This document shows positions 1 to 6,375 of a DNA stretch of 6,925 bases, piece by piece. A program made the translations under genes and the position numbers. Position 1 is the stretch's first letter. The number at the start of each line of letters is the position of its first letter. Origin of the DNA: Planctomyces sp. (GTDB lineage: Bacteria; Planctomycetota; Planctomycetia; Planctomycetales; Planctomycetaceae). The notes beneath the pieces are model-generated. The model was not told the origin of the DNA. It ran no database searches and was given only the letters and a program-made list of their open reading frames with translations. The DNA lies in NCBI GenBank assembly GCA_005809115.1, contig SYLK01000418.1, positions 1-6,925 of the forward strand, given 5' to 3'.

Positions 1-1
1 A

Positions 2-2602
2 GCCGGTACTGGTGTTGTGCAGGAGCTGGCGGCCACACGCGACTACCTGAAATCGTTGATCGAGGAGCAGGATGCCACCACCGAGGCACTGCAAGCTGCG
101 AACGAAGAGGTCCAGTCGGCTAACGAAGAATTGCAAACCATCAACGAAGAACTGGAAACCTCGAAGGAGGAGATCCAGTCGAGCAACGAAGAGCTGATTA
201 CCGTCAACGACGAGCTGAACAACCGGAACGCAGAATTGAACCGGGCCAACAGTGACCTCGTCAACCTGATCGAAAGCGTCCAGTCGGCCATCGTCATCCT
301 GGGACCGGACCTGCGCATCCGGCGGTTCACGCCGTCCGCAGAGAAACTGCTCAACCTGATCCCGACCGACGTGGGCCGATCGCTGGCCGAAATCAAGTTG
401 AATCTCGACGATCTGTCTGACCTGGAATCGCTCCTGAGAGACGTCTTCGAGACCGTCTCCACGCGGGAACTCGACGTTCGTGACCGGCATGGCCACTGGT
501 ATTCTCTGCGGCTCAGACCGTACCAGACTCTGGACAAGAGGATCGACGGCATCGTCGTGACACTGGTCGATGTGGACGCGATGAAGCGTGCCAATGAGTA
601 CACCGAGAGTATCGTGGCCACGGTGCGGGAACCACTGCTGGTGCTGAACAGGGATCTGCGTGTTCAGACCGCGAGCCGCTCGTTCTATGACGTATTTCAA
701 GTCGCCTCCGCGGGCACGATCAACCGGCGGCTGTACGAACTGGGTAACGGGCAGTGGGACATTCCGGAACTGCGCCGTCTCCTGGAAGAGTTTCTGCCGC
801 GGGACAACCACGTCACCGACTTCGAGATGGAACACGAGTTCGAGCAAATCGGCCGGAAAACGATGCGGCTCAACGCCCGGCGGCTGATTCAAGCGGCCGA
901 CCAGGCTCCGCTGATCCTGGTGGCGATTGAAGATGTCACGCGGCAAAGGCAGACGCAGATGAAGCTGGAGGTCTCGGAACTCCGCTTCCGACGTCTGTTC
1001 GAAGCGTCCCACGACGGTATCCTGATTCTCGATGCCACCGATCGGAAGATCATCCACGTCAATCAGTTCCTGATGAAGCTGCTCGATTACTCCGCCGAGC
1101 ATTTCTGTGGGAAGGAACTCTGGGAAGTCGGCTTCCTGGGTGACAAGCAGGCCAGCCAGTCCGCGATGCAGCAGCTCGACGAAGAGGGTTTGCTCCGATA
1201 CGAGAACCTGCCACTGCAGGACCGTCATGGCCACACGCACCCGGTCGAGATGGTCGCCACCGTCTACCAGGAGGGCGGCCACAATGTCATCCAGTGCATC
1301 ATTCGGGACATCAGCGACCGCAGCCGCCTGGAGCAGCAGCTCCGGAATCAGGCAGAGGAAGTGGCGGACCTGCACCGCCGCAAGGACGAGTTTCTGGCGA
1401 TGCTGAGTCATGAGCTTCGCAGTCCGCTTGCTCCGCTCGCCAACGCCGTGCAACTGCTGGGTCTCCAGCAGGCCAGCGAGAATCAGCTTCAGCAGCAGGC
1501 GCGAGGCATCATTGAGCGTCAACTGGGGCACCTGCAGCGTCTCGTGGATGACCTGCTGGAAGTCTCCCGCATCACAACAGGCAAGGTCCAGCTTCACTGC
1601 GAACCGGTCGACATGCATCGCATCGTGGAGGGTGCCGTGGAGACGGTCCGCCCGCTGATCGAGCAACGTCGGCATCAACTGACGGTGTTGCTGCCGATCG
1701 AACCGATCCGGATTTACGGCGATCCCGCTCGCCTGGAACAGGTTGTGGCGAATCTGCTCACCAACGCCGCCAAATACACCGAAGTCGGAGGGCACGTGTG
1801 GCTGACAGTGAGTGTTGAGTGTCGCGAGAAGGATGGCGCGTGGCGCGTGATGAGTGACCAGCAGCAGCCGGGCTGCGATACATTCACGACTCCTGTTTGC
1901 GCCACTCCGATTGTCGTCATTCGCGTGCGTGATACAGGCGTCGGCATCGCCCCCGCGCTGCTTCCTCACATCTTCGATCTGTTTACTCAGGCGGAGCGCT
2001 CCCTGGACCGTTCACAAGGCGGTTTGGGCATCGGGCTGGCATTGGTGCAACGCCTGACGGAGCTGCATGGCGGCACGGTCGAGGCCTGCAGCAGTCTGGG
2101 TCAGGGCAGCGAGTTCGTTGTGCGGCTGCCGATTGGCAAGGATGCAGGCGGAACTACGAAAGATGAATCGGACAGGGATCCTTCCGGTTCATCCGTCATT
2201 CATCATGCCGCATCTCTGAAAGTGCTGGTGGTGGACGATAATGTGGATACAGTTCTGGGATTCTCGATGCTGTTAAGAGCATCGGGGCACAATGTTCGGA
2301 CTGCGCATGATGGCTTGACGGCAGTGGATGCGGCGATTGATTGGCGCCCGGACGTGGTGTTGCTGGACATCGGCTTGCCTGGCCTGACCGGATACGAGGT
2401 TGCCAAACGGATCCGGCAGCATCGGGAACTGCAGGACGTGGTACTCGTGGCGTTGACGGGTTATGGCCAGGATTCCGACCGGCAGGCGTCCCTGGCGGCC
2501 GGATTCAATCATCATCTGGTCAAGCCCGCTCGGTTCAAGCAGTTGCAGGAAATTCTGGCGACCGTCCCGGAGCGTGAACTGAGAGAGGAAAGAAACCAAT
2601 GA
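2..2602 (+). CDS. CheB/CheR-type multi-PAS hybrid histidine kinase (5' partial)
   Basis: Cytoplasmic sensor kinase that should autophosphorylate a His and pass the phosphate to its own receiver. The frame is open to the left edge, so the gene begins outside; residues are counted from the GTG at 17. Residues 1-80 are a Glu/Asn-rich coiled coil (EELQTINEELETSKEE), the signature that follows the CheR part in CheB/CheR-PAS fusions, so those domains are probably upstream (inference). Next come three PAS-like segments (about 83-190, 196-310, 322-437), HisKA with H465 in LSHELRSPL, HATPase_c with N583 (N box), D639 (DTGVGI) and a glycine-rich G2 box from G668, then a receiver (734-855) with D740/D741, phospho-acceptor D784, T814 and K836. 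No membrane segment is visible. The ATP-binding domain carries about 30 extra residues between N and G1 boxes. The stop overlaps the next start by 4 bp, implying co-translation. Confidence 0.93.
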   Translation, partial: AGTGVVQELAATRDYLKSLIEEQDATTEALQAANEEVQSANEELQTINEELETSKEEIQSSNEELITVNDELNNRNAELNRANSDLVNLIESVQSAIVILGPDLRIRRFTPSAEKLLNLIPTDVGRSLAEIKLNLDDLSDLESLLRDVFETVSTRELDVRDRHGHWYSLRLRPYQTLDKRIDGIVVTLVDVDAMKRANEYTESIVATVREPLLVLNRDLRVQTASRSFYDVFQVASAGTINRRLYELGNGQWDIPELRRLLEEFLPRDNHVTDFEMEHEFEQIGRKTMRLNARRLIQAADQAPLILVAIEDVTRQRQTQMKLEVSELRFRRLFEASHDGILILDATDRKIIHVNQFLMKLLDYSAEHFCGKELWEVGFLGDKQASQSAMQQLDEEGLLRYENLPLQDRHGHTHPVEMVATVYQEGGHNVIQCIIRDISDRSRLEQQLRNQAEEVADLHRRKDEFLAMLSHELRSPLAPLANAVQLLGLQQASENQLQQQARGIIERQLGHLQRLVDDLLEVSRITTGKVQLHCEPVDMHRIVEGAVETVRPLIEQRRHQLTVLLPIEPIRIYGDPARLEQVVANLLTNAAKYTEVGGHVWLTVSVECREKDGAWRVMSDQQQPGCDTFTTPVCATPIVVIRVRDTGVGIAPALLPHIFDLFTQAERSLDRSQGGLGIGLALVQRLTELHGGTVEACSSLGQGSEFVVRLPIGKDAGGTTKDESDRDPSGSSVIHHAASLKVLVVDDNVDTVLGFSMLLRASGHNVRTAHDGLTAVDAAIDWRPDVVLLDIGLPGLTGYEVAKRIRQHRELQDVVLVALTGYGQDSDRQASLAAGFNHHLVKPARFKQLQEILATVPERELREERNQ
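2586..2590 (+). promoter_or_regulatory. Ribosome binding site for the receiver-DUF2294 gene
   Basis: AGGAA lies 8 nt before the ATG at 2599, inside the last codons of the kinase gene. Together with the 4-bp ATGA overlap it fixes the start and suggests translational coupling of the two signalling proteins. Confidence 0.6.
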
Positions 2603-3459
2603 CAACGATCGAAACGTCTCTGCGGGTTTTGATTGTGGATGACAATCGAGACGGCGCCGACGCCATGGGCTTGCTTGTTGAAGCACTTGGTAACCAGGTC
2701 CATGTGACTTACAGCGGAACCAGAGCGCTGGAAGTTGCCAGGGTGTTTCGCCCCGATTTGATGTTGATCGACCTCGTCATGCCTGAGATGGATGGATGTG
2801 ATCTTGTGCAGCGTTTGCGACGGCTTCCAGACTTCGCACACACAAAAATTGTGGCCATCACCGGTCTGAAAGAAGACCAGTACAGAGACCTCGCCACGCA
2901 GGCCGGATGCGACTCTGTTCTGGTCAAGCCGGTTACTCTGGTCGAGATCAGAACGGTCGTGGCCAGTGTGGTTCCTGTCGTCTCAGCGGATGGCCAGTCG
3001 CCAAAACGAGCCAAACTGCCAGTGAGTGTTGCGGCCGGACGACGCTTGCCCATTGGCGAAGCTCGGCGAATAAGGATCGAGCGAAAATCAAAGGCCCTGA
3101 CACAGGCTGAAAGTGAAGCTGTTCTCTGCGATGGTATCATACGCTATCAGGAGGAGTATTTGGGATGGCGGTCAGAACAGGTGACCGTCCATTTTGTCAA
3201 AGACTTCTTCCTGGTTCGCATTCAGGGTGTGCTGGCTCTCGCCGAACGACAACTTGCCAGATCGTCGTTGCCGGAGAAAGGCAGGGAGCTCATCAAGCAG
3301 ACGCGCAAGCAACTACTGGAGTTAGCACGTCCGATGCTGGAATCGCTGGTCCACGAGGCTGCGAGCGTGAAGGTGCGGAGTATGCATCACGACATCAGTA
3401 CCGTGACCGGCGAGGAAGTGGTGATCTTTACTCTGGCCGAAGCACCCCGCTTCGAGTAG
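2599..3459 (+). CDS. Response regulator: receiver domain fused to DUF2294/MpsC-like domain
   Basis: Probable phosphotransfer partner of the upstream hybrid kinase. Residues 9-125 are a complete receiver: acidic pair D14/D15, phospho-acceptor D58 (LMLIDLVMPEMDG), T88 and K110 in LVKP. A basic linker (about 126-165) leads to residues 166-280, which resemble the small DUF2294 family (Pfam later named for MpsC): an N-terminal helix ending YQEEYLGW, a strand with DFFLVRIQGVL, AERQLA, a helical RELIKQTRKQLLELARP, and the end HHDISTVTGEEVVIFTL. No helix-turn-helix or GGDEF/EAL output is seen, so output is presumably through this domain; its biochemical role is not known to me. The ATG sits inside the kinase stop (ATGA), with AGGAA 8 nt upstream. 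Receiver assignment is near certain; the C-terminal assignment is from recalled family pattern and less certain. Confidence 0.92.
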   Translation: MTTIETSLRVLIVDDNRDGADAMGLLVEALGNQVHVTYSGTRALEVARVFRPDLMLIDLVMPEMDGCDLVQRLRRLPDFAHTKIVAITGLKEDQYRDLATQAGCDSVLVKPVTLVEIRTVVASVVPVVSADGQSPKRAKLPVSVAAGRRLPIGEARRIRIERKSKALTQAESEAVLCDGIIRYQEEYLGWRSEQVTVHFVKDFFLVRIQGVLALAERQLARSSLPEKGRELIKQTRKQLLELARPMLESLVHEAASVKVRSMHHDISTVTGEEVVIFTLAEAPRFE

Positions 3460-3660
3460 TCAGTGATCGAGTCGCGGACTTCGCCCAATCCATACCGCGC
3501 TCCAAACCAGAGTGAAAAAGAAACGTGAAAAAGGACCCCGGTTTTCAGACCAGCGGGTAAGGTGGATGGAAGTGGTCTGGACCTGGAATCCCGAGAGGGG
3601 TTATCGTGGCTTTCAGGAGGTCCCGGCATCAGGACACCCAGTGCTCCCGTCCCCAGCGGT
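3460..3660. other. Non-coding stretch after the signalling operon
   Basis: Start of the 487-bp gene-free convergent region (3460-3946). I see no convincing gene, RNA gene or T-tract terminator here. A weak inverted repeat (ggacct at 3579-3584, aggtcc at 3618-3623) is the only structure noted. A plus-strand open frame crosses it but has no family resemblance and runs into the repeat element. Confidence 0.5.
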
Positions 3661-3684
3661 GAACGAGGCGGGAGTCCCTCGTTC
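3661..3684. repeat. Perfect 8-bp stem hairpin beside the left inverted repeat
   Basis: gaacgagg (3661-3668) pairs exactly with cctcgttc (3677-3684) around an 8-nt loop. It lies 3 bp outside the left arm of the inverted-repeat element. There is no following T tract on either strand, so it is not a canonical intrinsic terminator. It may belong to the repeat element or mark an old insertion edge. Confidence 0.6.
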
Positions 3685-3770
3685 TGGTAAGGACCCGCCA
3701 AAAAATAAGTTGAACAAACTCATGAAAACTTCGGCCGCATGAATCCTGTGCCTCGAATTCGGATTCGCTC

Positions 3771-3801
3771 GATCATTTCATCAGCTGGCCGATGATTTCA
3801 T
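3771..3801. repeat. Short direct repeat inside the element
   Basis: gatcatttcat (3771-3781) recurs as gatgatttcat (3791-3801), 10 of 11 bases identical with a 20-bp period. It may be an internal duplication in the MITE-like interior or chance. Confidence 0.4.
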
Positions 3802-3845
3802 GCAGCACTTTTACGGTCAAAACGAAACATTCAGGTCCAGCCGCT

Positions 3846-3863
3846 GTCACACACCAGCGTGAC
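3846..3863. repeat. Hairpin B1 (5-bp stem)
   Basis: gtcac (3846-3850) pairs with gtgac (3859-3863) around an 8-nt loop. It abuts the much stronger hairpin that starts at 3864, so the two would stack as tandem stem-loops in RNA or single-stranded DNA. Confidence 0.45.
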
Positions 3864-3896
3864 TCTGGTCAGGGGCGCTGCGCTTCCCTGACCAGA
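3864..3896. repeat. Strong hairpin B2 (11-bp perfect stem), possible convergent terminator
   Basis: tctggtcaggg (3864-3874) pairs perfectly with ccctgaccaga (3886-3896). The 11-nt loop can add three more pairs (gcg 3875-3877 with cgc 3881-3883). It lies between two convergent operons, so a role in stopping transcription from either side is plausible. No T run follows directly on either strand; the T6 run at 3913-3918 starts 17 nt after the stem. I therefore annotate it as structure, not as a proven terminator. Confidence 0.6.
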
Positions 3897-3946
3897 CAAT
3901 TTGTTCAATTTATTTTTTGGCCGGTCCTAAGCCGTGATTTTCGTGA

Positions 3947-5008
3947 TTATTCGATCATCTCGGTTTTCAGGAACGGAAACTGGTCGGTCCTGAACGCATC
4001 ACCCGCAGCAACGACCTCGGCATACCATTCCGGATTCACCTGAAACCTGCGACGGTTTTCGAGGCTGGCAAAGAAAAACAGGTGCCCTTTGTAAAACGCA
4101 CCATATTCAATGGCCCCTGCTTCAGCCCGATTATCGCGGTGCAGACGGACCGGATCGCAACCGTGCAGGCGAGGAACATAAGACTCGGGAGACCGCTGGA
4201 ATTGCTCTCGCTCTCCGGAATCGCGAAAAAAGTACTCGACCCCTTCAAACTCCGCCACCCACTCCTCACTGCCCTTTTCCCAGACCCTCTGCCCAATCAA
4301 TGCCACCGGCGAATAGCCGCCAAGGCCGACCATCTTGCCATCCCTCTGCACAATCAAACAGGAACGCAGCTTGTCAGAGTTCGCTGAATTCTCGTCAGCA
4401 GACGATGCGCCACCGCTGGCCGCAATGTCCCCATGCTCACTATTATCGCCAGTTGACGCATTTCCTGACGGCTGCGCACCAGCCGCAGCCGTTTGAGAAG
4501 CGCTGGCACTCGCACTCGACTCCGGAAGAGCGCCGGTTCGCGCAACCCACGCTTCCAATGTCGCCATGCCGACGTGTCGCGCGATTTCCTGTCCATCCGG
4601 GGAAAGCACAATTTCTGTGGGCAGCGATGCCACGGAGAAACGAGAAACCAGCTGGGGGGACTCATCCGCGTCGATTCGTACTCCCACGACATTCATTCTG
4701 AGCAGCGACAGCACGTCCGGCTGATTCAGGACACTGGCATTCATCTGACGGCAGGGACCGCACCAGGTCGCCTCAAAATGCACGATCAGCGGGACTTGCT
4801 GCTGTGCCGCCAGTTGCCGGGCCGCCTCAAAATCCATCAGCCATTTGCCCGGAAGGCCTCGGTCGGGCATTTCTTCGAGCAACGCCGGGCCGGCACCGCC
4901 TCCGGCACCGCGTCCGGCACCGCCTGTCTCCACCCCCATCTCGGGCATGATCGCCACGAAGCCAGAAACCATTACCGCGGTGTAAATCAATGCGGTCATC
5001 CATTCCAT
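3947..5008 (-). CDS. Thioredoxin-like protein with two C-terminal YHS-like modules
   Basis: Probable membrane-anchored or exported thiol-redox protein of 353 aa. Residues 1-24 form a hydrophobic N-terminal segment (TALIYTAVMVSGFVAI) suited to a signal peptide or anchor, followed by a Gly/Ala-rich stretch. A thioredoxin fold spans about 50-160, with the redox motif WCGPC at 82-86 and the cis-proline loop SLPTEI (P130). Residues about 160-211 are a Ser/Ala/Gly-rich, probably disordered linker. Two YHS-like repeats follow (about 225-283 and 283-330), recognisable from GYSPVAL and GCDPVRL, the aromatic-rich YFF and LFFFAS, and NPEWYA. The usual Cys of the first repeat (GYCPV in relatives I recall) is Ser here. 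This architecture is typical of planctomycetes (recalled, not searched). Substrate and partner are unknown. I chose the ATG at 5008 because the hydrophobic segment follows directly and AGGA lies 5 nt upstream; a longer TTG-started frame to 5149 is unlikely. Confidence 0.88.
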   Translation of the reverse strand: MEWMTALIYTAVMVSGFVAIMPEMGVETGGAGRGAGGGAGPALLEEMPDRGLPGKWLMDFEAARQLAAQQQVPLIVHFEATWCGPCRQMNASVLNQPDVLSLLRMNVVGVRIDADESPQLVSRFSVASLPTEIVLSPDGQEIARHVGMATLEAWVARTGALPESSASASASQTAAAGAQPSGNASTGDNSEHGDIAASGGASSADENSANSDKLRSCLIVQRDGKMVGLGGYSPVALIGQRVWEKGSEEWVAEFEGVEYFFRDSGEREQFQRSPESYVPRLHGCDPVRLHRDNRAEAGAIEYGAFYKGHLFFFASLENRRRFQVNPEWYAEVVAAGDAFRTDQFPFLKTEMIE

Positions 5009-5205
5009 CCTTTTCCTGAGTATTGTTCCTGCAGCCAATTCGCAACTGACCACCCGGAACATGTCCCACAGCGGCGGTCTGGCACATCCGGCGCACCATG
5101 AAACCGCAGCCACGAATCCATCGTCTCCGGTCACAGCATCGCGGATCAAGCCGAATTGTCAATGACCGGTACTGATCACGTGTTCCCCATGGATTTCCCG
5201 ACAAG
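5009..5205 (-). other. Intergenic region upstream of the thioredoxin/YHS gene
   Basis: A 197-bp gap between the dehydrogenase stop and the thioredoxin/YHS start, long enough to hold a separate promoter. A TTGACA reads on the minus strand at 5162-5157, but no good -10 box follows at 16-18 bp. A 7-bp inverted repeat (ccggtca 5127-5133, tgaccgg 5163-5169) flanks it. No T-tract terminator is seen after the dehydrogenase. Confidence 0.35.
5014..5017 (-). promoter_or_regulatory. Ribosome binding site that sets the thioredoxin/YHS start
   Basis: On the minus strand AGGA lies 5 nt before the ATG at 5008 and is followed by a second purine run (AAAGG). A second in-frame ATG at 4999 (MTALIY) is also close enough to use it, which would shorten the protein by three residues. 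Confidence 0.5.
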
Positions 5206-6333
5206 TCAAGGAGTCTGTCGGATGGCATTCCGGGGGCGAAGGACGACCTGTGCCGGGTTAATGGCCTTGTGGAGTCCCTTGTTCGCGGTAATTTCGAAAG
5301 CCTGCGGAACAGATTCGATTCCGTGGAGCACGTGCGTCACTGTCTCATTGAGCCGGACTCGGCCGGAGGCGACCAGGCGCACGGTGTGTTCCAGATGGGC
5401 CTGAGTGCTGATGTCGGGAAAGACGTAACGCAGGCTGCGTTCACGGAGCAGGTCGACATCGAGTTCGAAGGGGGCTCCGAACCAGGAAACGCCGACCACC
5501 TTTCCGCCGGACCGGACGGCGTCAATGGCCTGGCGGACGGTCTGGGTGCCCGCCATCCCCTGTTGCGGGCTGCCGCCGGCGCACTCGAACACAACATCGG
5601 CTCCGTTGCCGGCGGTGAGATCCCGCACAGCAGCGACGACATCACATTCGCGGGCGTTGAGCGCATGATCGGCCCCCAGCTTCCGAGACATGGCACAGGC
5701 TTCTTCGCGGACATCAACCGTGATCAGCCGACCGGCCCCGCTGATTCGGGCGATCTGCAGGCATTCCAGCCCCATGCTGCCCTGGCCGAAAATCACGACG
5801 GAGTCGCCCATCTGCAGCTGGGCGGTTTCGACGGCAGCCACACTGTCGCTGAGCGACTGCAGGCAGGCCGCTTCACTGTCGGAGATAGCGTCGTCAACGC
5901 GGACCAGCGCGATTTCCGGCAGGAGGGCCACTTCGCTGAAACAGCCCGGCTGGTCGAAGCCGATGACCGGCCCTCGGCGGCACAAATGGCTGCGTTCGGT
6001 CAGGCAGAGGGAGCACTGACCGCAGGGCAGCTTCGCTCGGGCGGCCACTCGATCGCCGACTTGAAATCTCGTGATGCCGGGCGCTACTTCGATGATCCGG
6101 GCGCAGAATTCATGACCAAACAGCTGCAGCGGCGCGTCGCTTTCCAGTCGTCGGCGGATGCGGTCCCAGGCCAGTGTGCGGATTCCCTTTGCCAGCTGCG
6201 CTTCCGTGACACTGGGCTGAACACACAACGGTTCGACCAGCACGTGCCCCGCTCGCAGTTCCGGCACCGGAATCTCGTCCAGCCGCATATCGCCAAATGC
6301 ATAGAAGCGCCACGCCTTCATGAATTGCAACAT
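5206..6333 (-). CDS. Zinc-type medium-chain dehydrogenase (threonine/sorbitol dehydrogenase-like) with altered catalytic zinc site
   Basis: A 375-aa MDR-family NAD(P)-dependent alcohol/polyol dehydrogenase-like cytoplasmic protein of normal family length. The GroES-like N-terminal domain has GHE at 73-75 and a full structural zinc lobe C104, C107, C110, C118 (CGQCSLC, then SHLC). The Rossmann domain has GQGSMG at 183-188 and D207 after the second strand, favouring NAD. The catalytic zinc site is unusual: where relatives have CG(S/T)D this protein reads SVTE (S41), and the usual Glu of an EPL-type motif is Gln in QSL (Q159), leaving H74 and E75. It may bind zinc differently, or the substrate may be unusual; I cannot name it. 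Start is ambiguous between ATG 6333 and ATG 6321 (MKAWRFY, the usual family start); neither has a strong ribosome site. It lies 36 bp downstream of the synthase gene on the same strand, so co-transcription is likely. Confidence 0.9.
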   Translation of the reverse strand: MLQFMKAWRFYAFGDMRLDEIPVPELRAGHVLVEPLCVQPSVTEAQLAKGIRTLAWDRIRRRLESDAPLQLFGHEFCARIIEVAPGITRFQVGDRVAARAKLPCGQCSLCLTERSHLCRRGPVIGFDQPGCFSEVALLPEIALVRVDDAISDSEAACLQSLSDSVAAVETAQLQMGDSVVIFGQGSMGLECLQIARISGAGRLITVDVREEACAMSRKLGADHALNARECDVVAAVRDLTAGNGADVVFECAGGSPQQGMAGTQTVRQAIDAVRSGGKVVGVSWFGAPFELDVDLLRERSLRYVFPDISTQAHLEHTVRLVASGRVRLNETVTHVLHGIESVPQAFEITANKGLHKAINPAQVVLRPRNAIRQTP

Positions 6334-6345
6334 TTTCCAACTTTC

Positions 6346-6375
6346 ATGCTCGTGTCACTCATGCTCGCGTCACTC
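6346..6375. repeat. Second 15-bp tandem pair spanning the synthase stop codon
   Basis: atgctcgtgtcactc (6346-6360) and atgctcgcgtcactc (6361-6375) differ at one base. The right copy contains the stop of the synthase (minus-strand TGA at 6372-6370) and the left copy repeats it in frame 15 bp further on. The pair fills most of the 36-bp gap to the dehydrogenase and abuts the ELNAP-coding array, with a 3-bp overlap. Confidence 0.85.

Larger units (their letters stand above)
3688..3930. repeat. MITE-like element bounded by ~33-bp imperfect inverted repeats
   Basis: The left arm (3688-3720) and the reverse complement of the right arm (3898-3930) match at 29 of 33 positions, and 28 of 31 for 3690-3720. 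The shared core is AGGACC, one variable base, GCC, six A, TAA, one variable base, TTGAACAAA. The 177-bp interior has no plausible gene, so the whole (~243 bp) resembles a non-autonomous miniature element. A flanking TA is hinted at but no clean target-site duplication can be read. An alternative is two independently placed copies of an intergenic repeat in opposite orientation. The right arm ends only 16 bp from the stop of the thioredoxin/YHS gene. Confidence 0.6.

Noticed and set aside
43..621. 192-aa minus-strand Ser/Arg-rich open frame
   Set aside because: It is antisense to the coiled coil and PAS1 of the kinase; the Ser-rich composition is the mirror of repetitive Glu and Asn codons.
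3438..3454. cgaagc/gcttcg stem-loop at the stop of the receiver-DUF2294 gene as a terminator
   Set aside because: The 6-bp stem lies mostly within the coding sequence and no T run follows it.
3512..3742. 76-aa plus-strand open frame in the convergent region
   Set aside because: It has no recognisable motif, no convincing ribosome site, and runs through the hairpin and the left inverted-repeat arm; its sequence is explained by the repeat element.
4493..5101. 202-aa plus-strand open frame
   Set aside because: It lies antisense to the thioredoxin/YHS gene, which has clear domain motifs; the frame itself shows only low-complexity His/Arg-rich sequence.
5009..5149. N-terminal extension of the thioredoxin/YHS protein to a TTG at 5149
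   Set aside because: It would bury the hydrophobic N-terminal segment 50 residues inside, and the ATG at 5008 has a good ribosome binding site.
5134..5162. TTGACA on the minus strand as a sigma70 promoter for the thioredoxin/YHS gene
   Set aside because: The hexamer is perfect but the hexamers 16-18 bp downstream (such as atgctg) match TATAAT poorly.
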